Below, piece by piece: positions 28,001-36,591 of a DNA stretch of 64,000 nucleotides. A program made the translations under genes and the position numbers. Each line of letters starts with the position of its first letter. Within the stretch, counting starts at the first letter, position 1. Origin of the DNA: Liolophura sinensis (Eukaryota > Mollusca > Polyplacophora > Chitonida > Chitonidae); assembly GCF_032854445.1 (NCBI RefSeq), contig NW_027018154.1, positions 1-64,000 on the forward strand, written 5' to 3'. A model generated the notes under the pieces. That model was not told where the DNA came from and did no database searches. It was given only the letters and a program-made list of their open reading frames with translations.

Positions 28001-28512
28001 GCGGAATTGAGCCAGGCATCGTCAACTGTTGAAAAATTGCAAATTTCCCTGGTTTCCATGGAGTAAGAGCCGTTGCTGGGCACGTGATTATGACATCAAT
28101 GATCATTGAATTGTCGCTACAGCCAAACGTATTGCTCGGAGAGCAACGCGGTTTGCACCATTCGATTTCTCGTCACAAAATACGTCGGATTAGCCTCTTA
28201 CCAGCAGCACTGGAACAGTTTCTTCACTTTTGCATTTTTGCCTGGTCTTTTTGTTAATTGAAATCGGCTACACTGTACTATGTACCATCGCGACTGGTCA
28301 TTACTATATTCAACTTTTGACTATAAGTTATGTGCCCTTCGGTAGCCCAGAAGACCTCAAATTATTGTCTCTAGGCGCATGTAACTCACCCAGCAATTGT
28401 CTTACTTCTAAGTCCAAGACAATCTCAATGTCTTTATCTACGTGTAGAAAAACCAGACCATTTGTACATAAAAAAACACAAGGTACTTGATACAGTCTGC
28501 TGTAAAAAGTAC
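25066..28512. repeat. Q-run and L-L tail of domain II
   Basis: Five successive Q-class units with mixed C states are followed by two L units (27809 and 28357). The strict seven-unit order is lost. Unit length is regular again, without the indel excess of the preceding 3.5 kb. Confidence 0.65.
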
Positions 28513-29058
28513 AACTGACCACAGACCCACATTAATAAGGTGCCAAAAGAAGCGGAATTGAGCCAGGCATCGGCAGCTGTTGAAAAATTGCAAATTTCCC
28601 TGGTTTCCATGGAGTAAGAGCCGTTGGTGGGCATGTGTTTATCACTTCAATAATCATTCGATTGTCGCTACAGCCAAAAGTATTGGTCGGAGAGAAACGC
28701 GGTTTGCACCATTCGATTTCTCGTCACAAAATACGTCGGATTAGCCTCTTACCAGCAGCACTGGAACAGTTTTTCCACTTTTGCATTTTTGCCTGGTCTT
28801 TTTGTTAATTGAAATCGGCTACACTGTACTTTGTACCATCGCGAATGGTCATTACTATATTCAACTTTTGACTATAAGTTATGTGCCCTTCGGTAGCCCA
28901 GAAGACGTCAAATCTTTGGGCTCAGCCCATTTAACTCACCCAGCAATTGTCTTACTTCTAAGTCCAAGACAATCTCAATGTCTTTATCTACGTGTAGAAA
29001 AACCAGACCATTTGTACACAAAAAAATGGTACTTGATACAGTCTGCTGTAAAAAGTAC
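28513..29058. repeat. Diverged junction unit between domains II and III
   Basis: This 546-bp unit has seven substitutions within 28627-28660, a stretch otherwise almost invariant. They destroy both CACGTG and the ATGATCAT core. It also has a private TACTTTGTACC near 28831. Its H site is class T with the domain II mark GCGAATGG and a short A-tract, and it is followed by a CACCTGTTAACATATAGG C site of domain III type. It looks like a recombinant bridge between the two arrays. Confidence 0.75.
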
Positions 29059-32000
29059 AACTGACCACAGACCCACATTAATAAGGTGCCAAAAGAAGCG
29101 GAATTGAGCCAGGCATCGGCACCTGTTAACATATAGGAAATTTCCTTGGTTTTCATGGAGTAAGAGCCGTTGCTGGGCACGTGATTATGACATCAATGAT
29201 CATTCAATTGTCGCTACAGCGAAAAGTATTGGTCGGAGAGCAACGCGGTTTGCACCATTCGATTTCTCGTCACAAAATACGTCGGATGTGTCTCTTACCA
29301 GCAACACTGGAACAGTTTTTCCACTTTTGCATTTTTGCCTGGTCTTTTTGTTAATTGAAATCGGCTACACTGTACTATGTACCATCGCGACTGGTCATTA
29401 CTATATCCAACTTTTGATTATAAGTTATGTGCCCTTCGGTAGCCCAGAAGACGTCAAATCTTTGGGCTAAGCCCATTTAACTCACCCAGCAATTGTCTTA
29501 CTTCTAAGTCCAAGACAATCTCAATGTCTTTATCTACGTGTAGAAAAACCACACCATTTGTACATAAAAAACACAAGGTACTTGATACAGTCTGCTGTAA
29601 AAAGTACAACTGACCACAGACCCACATTAATAAGGTGCCAAAAGAAGCGGAATTGAGCCAGGCATCGGCAACTGTTGAATAATTGCAAATTTCCCTGGTT
29701 TCCATGGAGTAAGATCCGTTGCTGGGCAAGTGGTTATGACATCAATGATCATTCAATTGTCGCTACAGCCAAAAGTATTGGTCGGAGAGCAACGCGGTTT
29801 GCACCATTCGATTTCTCGTCACAAAATACGTCGGATGTGTCTCTTACCAGCAACACTGGAACAGTTTTTCCACTTTTGCATTTTTGCCTGGTCTTTTTGT
29901 TAATTGAAATCGGCTACACTGTACTATGTACCATCGCGACTGGTCATTACTATATCCAACTTTTGATTATAAGTTATGTGCCCTTCGGTAGCCCAGAAGA
30001 TGTCAAATCTTTGGGCTAAGCCCATTTAACTCACCCAGCAATTGTCTTACTTCTAAGTCCAAGACAATCTCAATGTCTTTATCTACGTGTAGAAAAACCA
30101 CACCATTTGTACATAAAAAACACAAGGTACTTGATACAGTCTGCTGTAAAAAGTACAACTGACCACAGGCCCACATTAATAAGGTGCCCAAAGATGCGGA
30201 ATTGAGCCAGGCATCGGCAGCAGGTGAAAAATTGCAAATTTCTCTGGTTTCCATGGAGTAAGAGCCGTTGCTGGGCACGTGATTATGACATCAATGATCA
30301 TTCAATTGTCGCTACAGCCAAAAGTATTGGTCGGAGAGCAACGCGGTTTGCACCATTCGATTTCTCTTCACAAAATACGTCGGATTAGCCTCTTACCAGC
30401 AGCACTGGAACAGTTTTTCCACTTTTGCATTTTTGCCTGGTCTTTTTGTTAATTGAAATCGGCTACACTGTACTATGTACCATCGCGACTGGTCATTACT
30501 ATATCCAACTTTTGATTATAAGTTATGTGCCCTTCGGTAGCCCAGAAGACGTCAAATCTTTGGGCTAAGCCCATTTAACTCACCCAGCAATTGTCTTACT
30601 TCTAAGTCCAAGACAATCTCAATGTCTTTATCTACGTGTAGAAAAACCACACCATTTGTACATAAAAAACACAAGGTACTTGATACAGTCTGCTGTAAAA
30701 AGTACAACTGACCACAGACCCACATTAATAAGGTGCCAAAAGAAGCGGAATTGAGCCAGGCATCGGCAACTGTTGAATAATTGCAAATTTCCCTGGTTTC
30801 CATGGAGTAAGATCCGTTGCTGGGCAAGTGGTTATGACATCAATGATCATTGAATTGTCGCTACAGCCAAAAGTATTGGTCGGAGAGCAACGCGGTTTGC
30901 ACCATTCGATTTCTCGTCACAAAATACGTCGGATGTGTCTCTTACCAGCAACACTGGAACAGTTTTTCCACTTTTGCATTTTTGCCTGGTCTTTTTGTTA
31001 ATTAAAATCGGCTACACTGTACTATGTACCATCGCGACTGGTCATTACTATATCCAACTTTTGATTATAAGTTATGTGCCCTTCGGTAGCCCAGAAGACG
31101 TCAAATCTTTGGGCTAAGCCCATTTAACTCACCCAGCAATTGTCTTACTTCTAAGTCCAAGACAATCTCAATGTCTTTATCTACGTGTAGAAAAACCACA
31201 CCATTTGTACATAAAAAAACACAAGGTACTTGATACAGTCTGCTGTAAAAAGTACAACTGACCACAGGCCCACATTAATAAGGTGCCAAAAGATGCGGAA
31301 TTGAGCCAGGCATCGGCAGCAGGTGAAAAATTGCAAATTTCTCTGGTTTCCATGGAGTAAGAGCCGTTGCTGGGCACGTGATTATGACATCAATGATCAT
31401 TCAATTGTCGCTACAGCCAAAAGTATTAGTCGGAGAGCAACGCGGTTTGCACCATTCGATTTCTCGTCAGAAAATACGTCGGATTAGCCTCTTACCAGCA
31501 GCACTGGAACAGTTTTTCCACTTTTGCATTTTTGCCTGGTCTTTTTGTTAATTGAAATCGGCTACACTGTACTATGTACCATCGCGACTGGTCATTACTA
31601 TGTTCAACTTTTGACTATAAGTTATGTGCCCTTCGGTAGCCCAGAAGACGTCAAATCTTTGGGCTAAGCCCATTTAACTCACCCAGCAATTGTCTAACTT
31701 CTAAGTCCAAGACAATCTCAATGTCTTTATCTACGTGTAGAAAAACCACACCATTTGTACATAAAAAACGCAAGGTACTTGATACAGTCTGCTGTAAAAA
31801 GTTCAACTGACAACAGACCCACATTAATAAGGTGCCAAAAGAAGCGGAATTGAGCCAGGCATCGGCAACTGTTGAATAATTGCAAATTTCCCTGGTTTCC
31901 ATGGAGTAAGAGCCGTTGCTGGGCACGTGATTATGACATCAATGATCATTCAATTGTCGCTACAGCCAAAAGTATTGGTCGGAGAGCAACGCGGTTTGCA

Positions 32001-33510
32001 CCATTCGATTTCTCGTCACAAAATACGTCGGATGAGCCTCTTACTAGCAGCACTGGAACAGTTTTTCCACTTTTGCATTTTTGCCTGGTCTTTTTGTTAA
32101 TTGAAATCGGCTACACTGTACTATGTACCATCGCGACTGGTCATTACTATATTCAACTTTTGACTATAAGTTATGTGCTTTTCGGTAGCCCAGAAGATGT
32201 CAAATGTTTGGGCTAAGCCCATTTAACTCACCCAGCAATTGTCTTACTTCTAAGTCCAAGACAATCTCAATGTCTTTATCTACGTGTGGATAAACCACAC
32301 CATTTGTACATAAAAAACACAAGGTACTTGATACAGTCTGCTGTAAAAAGTACAACTGACCACAGACCCACATTAATAAGGTGCCAAAAGAAGCGGAATT
32401 GAGCCAGGCATCGGCACCTGTTAACATATAGGAAATTTCCCTGGTTTTCATGGAGTAAGAGCCGTTGCTGGGCACGTGATTATGACATCAATGATCATTC
32501 AATTGTCGCTACAGCCAAAAGTATTAGTCGGAGAGCAACGCGGTTTGCACCATTCGATTTCTCGTCAGAAAATACGTCGGATTAGCCTCTTACCAGCAGC
32601 ACTGGAACAGTTTTTCCACTTTTGCATTTTTGCCTGGTCTTTTTGTTAATTGAAATCGGCTACACTGTACTATGTACCATCGCGACTGGTCATTACTATG
32701 TTCAACTTTTGACTATAAGTTATGTGCCCTTCGGTAGCCCAGAAGACGTCAAATCTTTGGGCTCAGCCCATTTAACTCACCCAGCAATTGTCTAACTTCT
32801 AAGTCCAAGACAATCTCAATGTCTTTATCTACGTGTAGAAAAACCACACCATTTGTACATAAAAAACGCAAGGTACTTGATACAGTCTGCTGTAAAAAGT
32901 TCAACTGACAACAGACCCACATTAATAAGGTGCCAAAAGAAGCGGAATTGAGCCAGGCATCGGCAACTGTTGAATAATTGCAAATTTCCCTGGTTTCCAT
33001 GGAGTAAGAGCCGTTGCTGGGCACGTGATTATGACATCAATGATCATTCAATTGTCGCTACAGCCAAAAGTACTGGTCGGAGAGCAACGCGGTTTGCACC
33101 ATTCGATTTCTCGTCACAAAATACGTCGGATGTGTCTCTTACCAGCAACACTGGAACAGTTTTTCCACTTTTGCATTTTTGCCTGGTCTTTTTGTTAATT
33201 GAAATCGGCTACACTGTACTATGTACCATCGCGACTGGTCATTACTATATCCAACTTTTGATTATAAGTTATGTGCCCTTCGGTAGCCCAGAAGACGTCA
33301 AATCTTTGGGCTAAGCCCATTTAACTCACCCAGCAATTGTCTTACTTCTAAGTCCAAGACAATCTCAATGTCTTTATCTACGTGTAGAAAAACCACACCA
33401 TTTGTACATAAAAAACACAAGGTACTTGATACAGTCTGCTGTAAAAAGTACAACTGACCACAGACCCACATTAATAAGGTGCCAAAAGAAGCGGAATTGA
33501 GCCAGGCATC

Positions 33511-33530
33511 GGCAACTGTTGAATAATTGC
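33511..33530. other. C-site diagnostic patch
   Basis: This short patch follows GAGCCAGGCATCG and is one of two places where unit families differ most. States seen in the window include GCAACTGTTGAATAATT (here), GCAACTGTTGAAAAATT, TCAACTGTTGAAAAATT, GCAGCTGTTGAAAAATT, GCACCTGTTGAAATATTGG, GCACCTGTTAACATATAGG, GCAGCAGGTGAAAAATT and, only in domain I, GCAACTGTTGAATGATT. Combined with the H site, these states trace HOR copies. Confidence 0.8.
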
Positions 33531-33570
33531 AAATTTCCCTGGTTTCCATGGAGTAAGATCCGTTGCTGGG

Positions 33571-33576
33571 CACGTG
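33571..33576. other. Conserved CACGTG palindrome (E-box/G-box-like hexamer)
   Basis: CACGTG in the context GGGCACGTGATTATGAC is present in most units. It is CAAGTGG in a recurring subset (start of the window, and near 29728, 30827, 34121, 36867, 37966, 55524, 58269, 59368), CATGTG at 46742 and 47291, and CACCTG near 2847. CACGTG is the core site of many basic helix-loop-helix and bZIP proteins, but conservation here may simply reflect homogenisation. No binding is shown. Confidence 0.3.
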
Positions 33577-33585
33577 ATTATGACA

Positions 33586-33599
33586 TCAATGATCATTCA
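33586..33599. repeat. GATC-centred dyad (IR3), mismatched form
   Basis: This unit carries TCAATGATCATTCA, which pairs except at one position per arm. Other units carry perfect 14-bp palindromes: TCAATGATCATTGA (for example 135-148), TGAATGATCATTCA (for example in the unit near 41278) and TCATTGATCAATGA (4505-4518). The ATGATCAT core is present in nearly all units; exceptions include a one-base change near 2318 and the diverged junction unit near 28650. Confidence 0.75.
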
Positions 33600-33855
33600 A
33601 TTGTCGCTACAGCCAAAAGTATTGGTCGGAGAGCAACGCGGTTTGCACCACTCGATTTCTCTTCACAAAATACGTCGGATTAGCCTCTTACCAGCAGCAC
33701 TGGAACAGTTTTTCCACTTTTGCATTTTTGCCTGGTCTTTTTGTTAATTGAAATCGGCTACACTGTACTATGTACCATCGCGACTGGTCATTACTATATC
33801 CAACTTTTGATTATAAGTTATGTGCCCTTCGGTAGCCCAGAAGACGTCAAATCTT

Positions 33856-33868
33856 TGGGCTAAGCCCA
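33856..33868. repeat. H-site dyad (IR1) TGGGCT-A-AGCCCA
   Basis: Six-base arms pair perfectly around one central base. Class S and N units have central A; class T units have central C, which leaves the arms intact. Class Q units replace the patch by GGCC-AA-GGCC, still a dyad. Classes L and R replace it by a CTCTAGGCGC sequence without this symmetry. This is the most variable patch of the monomer and the main class marker. Confidence 0.75.
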
Positions 33869-33904
33869 TTTAACTCACCCAGCAATTGTCTTACTTCTAA
33901 GTCC

Positions 33905-33923
33905 AAGACAATCTCAATGTCTT
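33905..33923. repeat. AAGACA/TGTCTT dyad (IR2) with a central A-A mismatch
   Basis: The common form AAGACAAT-CTC-AATGTCTT has six paired bases, then one A-A mismatch, around a short centre. In some units a change in the right arm (ATTGTCTT, for example 9214-9232) gives eight paired bases. In others a change in the left arm (AAGACATT, near 11960, 14700, 18539, 22924 and 26773) also gives eight. The possible hairpin is inferred from sequence only. Confidence 0.7.
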
Positions 33924-33925
33924 TA

Positions 33926-33937
33926 TCTACGTGTAGA
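33926..33937. repeat. Small dyad TCTAC-GT-GTAGA
   Basis: Five-base arms around GT lie immediately after the AAGACA/TGTCTT dyad, so two short symmetries sit within about 33 bp. The second arm is altered to GTGGA in the N-class units near 32287, 35581 and 40519, and to GTAAA near 41619 and 42717. Confidence 0.5.
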
Positions 33938-33958
33938 AAAACCACACCATTTGTACAT

Positions 33959-33964
33959 AAAAAA
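33959..33964. other. Length-variable A-tract
   Basis: Most units read TACATA6-CACAAGG-like sequence here. W- and T-class units read TACAC followed by 7-9 A and GG, which is 2-4 bp shorter overall (for example near 4330, 4877, 7617, 39428 and 60850). This tract and a nearby AAAAA run (one A short near 2117 and 3763) cause much of the unit-length variation outside the indel clusters. Confidence 0.7.
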
Positions 33965-33966
33965 CA

Positions 33967-33992
33967 CAAGGTACTTGATACAGTCTGCTGTA
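33967..33992. repeat. Two adjacent small dyads near the unit end
   Basis: CAAG-GTA-CTTG (33967-33977) is followed by TACAG-TCTG-CTGTA (33979-33992). Both are conserved in nearly all units. Together with the other dyads they make the last ~150 bp of the unit rich in short inverted repeats. Confidence 0.5.
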
Positions 33993-36591
33993 AAAAGTAC
34001 AACTGACCACAGACCCACATTAATAAGGTGCCAAAAGAAGCGGAATTGAGCCAGGCATCGGCAACTGTTGAATAATTGCAAATTTCCCTGGTTTCCATGG
34101 AGTAAGATCCGTTGCTGGGCAAGTGGTTATGACATCAATGATCATTCAATTGTCGCTACAGCCAAAAGTATTGGTCGGAGAGCAACGCGGTTTGCACCAT
34201 TCGATTTCTCGTCACAAAATACGTCGGATGTGTCTCTTACCAGCAACACTGGAACAGTTTTTCCACTTTTGCATTTTTGCCTGGTCTTTTTGTTAATTAA
34301 AATCGGCTACACTGTACTATGTACCATCGCGACTGGTCATTACTATATCCAACTTTTGATTATAAGTTATGTGCCCTTCGGTAGCCCAGAAGACGTCAAA
34401 TCTTTGGGCTAAGCCCATTTAACTCACCCAGCAATTGTCTTACTTCTAAGTCCAAGACAATCTCAATGTCTTTATCTACGTGTAGAAAAACCACACCATT
34501 TGTACATAAAAAACACAAGGTACTTGATACAGTCTGCTGTAAAAAGTACAACTGACCACAGGCCCACATTAATAAGGTGCCAAAAGATGCGGAATTGAGC
34601 CAGGCATCGGCAGCAGGTGAAACATTGCAAATTTCTCTGGTTTCCATGGAGTAAGAGCCGTTGCTGGGCACGTGATTATGACATCAATGATCATTCAATT
34701 GTCGCTACAGCCAAAAGTATTAGTCGGAGAGCAACGCGGTTTGCACCATTCGATTTCTCGTCACAAAATACGTCGGATTAGCCTCTTACCAGCAGCACTG
34801 GAACAGTTTTTCCACTTTTGCATTTTTGCCTGGTCTTTTTGTTAATTGAAATCGGCTACACTGTACTATGTACCATCGCGACTGGTCATTACTATGTTCA
34901 ACTTTTGACTATAAGTTATGTGCCCTTCGGTAGCCCAGAAGACGTCAAATCTTTGGGCTAAGCCCATTTAACTCACCCAGCAATTGTCTAACTTCTAAGT
35001 CCAAGACAATCTCAATGTCTTTATCTACGTGTAGAAAAACCACACCATTTGTACATAAAAAACGCAAGGTACTTGATACAGTCTGCTGTAAAAAGTTCAA
35101 CTGACAACAGACCCACATTAATAAGGTGCCAAAAGAAGCGGAATTGAGCCAGGCATCGGCAACTGTTGAATAATTGCAAATTTCCCTGGTTTCCATGGAG
35201 TAAGAGCCGTTGCTGGGCACGTGATTATGACATCAATGATCATTCAATTGTCGCTACAGCCAAAAGTATTGGTCGGAGAGCAACGCGGTTTGCACCATTC
35301 GATTTCTCGTCACAAAATACGTCGGATGAGCCTCTTACTAGCAGCACTGGAACAGTTTTTCCACTTTTGCATTTTTGCCTGGTCTTTTTGTTAATTGAAA
35401 TCGGCTACACTGTACTATGTACCATCGCGACTGGTCATTACTATATTCAACTTTTGACTATAAGTTATGTGCTTTTCGGTAGCCCAGAAGATGTCAAATG
35501 TTTGGGCTAAGCCCATTTAACTCACCCAGCAATTGTCTTACTTCTAAGTCCAAGACAATCTCAATGTCTTTATCTACGTGTGGATAAACCACACCATTTG
35601 TACATAAAAAACACAAGGTACTTGATACAGTCTGCTGTAAAAAGTACAACTGACCACAGACCCACATTAATAAGGTGCCAAAAGAAGCGGAATTGAGCCA
35701 GGCATCGGCACCTGTTAACATATAGGAAATTTCCCTGGTTTTCATGGAGTAAGAGCCGTTGCTGGGCACGTGATTATGACATCAATGATCATTCAATTGT
35801 CGCTACAGCCAAAAGTATTAGTCGGAGAGCAACGCGGTTTGCACCATTCGATTTCTCGTCAGAAAATACGTCGGATTAGCCTCTTACCAGCAGCACTGGA
35901 ACAGTTTTTCCACTTTTGCATTTTTGCCTGGTCTTTTTGTTAATTGAAATCGGCTACACTGTACTATGTACCATCGCGACTGGTCATTACTATGTTCAAC
36001 TTTTGACTATAAGTTATGTGCCCTTCGGTAGCCCAGAAGACGTCAAATCTTTGGGCTCAGCCCATTTAACTCACCCAGCAATTGTCTAACTTCTAAGTCC
36101 AAGACAATCTCAATGTCTTTATCTACGTGTAGAAAAACCACACCATTTGTACATAAAAAACGCAAGGTACTTGATACAGTCTGCTGTAAAAAGTTCAACT
36201 GACAACAGACCCACATTAATAAGGTGCCAAAAGAAGCGGAATTGAGCCAGGCATCGGCAACTGTTGAATAATTGCAAATTTCCCTGGTTTCCATGGAGTA
36301 AGAGCCGTTGCTGGGCACGTGATTATGACATCAATGATCATTCAATTGTCGCTACAGCCAAAAGTATTGGTCGGAGAGCAACGCGGTTTGCACCATTCGA
36401 TTTCTCTTCACAAAATACGTCGGATTAGCCTCTTACCAGCAGCACTGGAACAGTTTTTCCACTTTTGCATTTTTGCCTGGTCTTTTTGTTAATTGAAATC
36501 GGCTACAGTGTACTATGTACCATCGCGACTGGTCATTACTATATCCAACTTTTGATTATAAGTTATGTGCCCTTCGGTAGCCCAGAAGACG

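Larger units (their letters stand above)
4371..28512. repeat. Domain II: 44 units of Q, L, T and W classes with 5- and 7-unit HORs
   Basis: No S- or R-class H sites were found here. The recurrent order is Q-L-T-Q-L-Q-W or shortened versions of it. T units here also carry GCGAATGGTC (normally GCGACTGGTC) and the short A-tract. Spacing is less regular than in domain III because of two clusters of single-base indels. There is no gene and no non-repeat sequence. Confidence 0.8.
30552..33846. repeat. Six-unit HOR, copy 1 (S-S-S-N-T-S)
   Basis: It matches the next 3294 bp unit for unit in H and C states. Marks include the GCAGCAGGTGAAA C site, the N unit with GTGCTTTTCGG and GTGGATAAACC, and the T unit followed by GTTCAACTGACAACAG. 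This copy has one extra A near 31212. Confidence 0.8.
33452..34000. repeat. Representative 549-bp monomer (domain III, S class)
   Basis: This is a clean full-length unit, used here as the reference map. In order it contains: the AACTGACC landmark at its start; the C-site patch (33511-33530); CCATGG (33546-33551); CACGTG (33571-33576); a GATC-centred dyad (33586-33599); the CTTTTTGTTAATTGAAATCGG stretch near its middle; the H site with a TGGGCT/AGCCCA dyad (33856-33868); an AAGACA/TGTCTT dyad (33905-33923); a TCTAC/GTAGA dyad (33926-33937); an A6 tract (33959-33964); and two more small dyads (33967-33992). A hand count gives G 101, C 127 and 17 CpG. I see no internal subrepeat. Confidence 0.9.

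Noticed and set aside
33571-33576. Promoter built around CACGTG or the nearby GACGTC
   Set aside because: Single six-base motifs are too weak, no TATA or initiator arrangement is convincing, and conservation is explained by homogenisation.
33602-33680. CENP-B box in the CG-rich stretch around TTCGATTTCTCGTC
   Set aside because: The essential TTCG....A..CGGG pattern is not met on either strand in the units examined.
33452-34000. Internal subrepeat (for example 183 bp) in the monomer
   Set aside because: Comparing the thirds by eye shows only very short chance similarities, such as ACAACTGACC and TCAACTTTTGAC.
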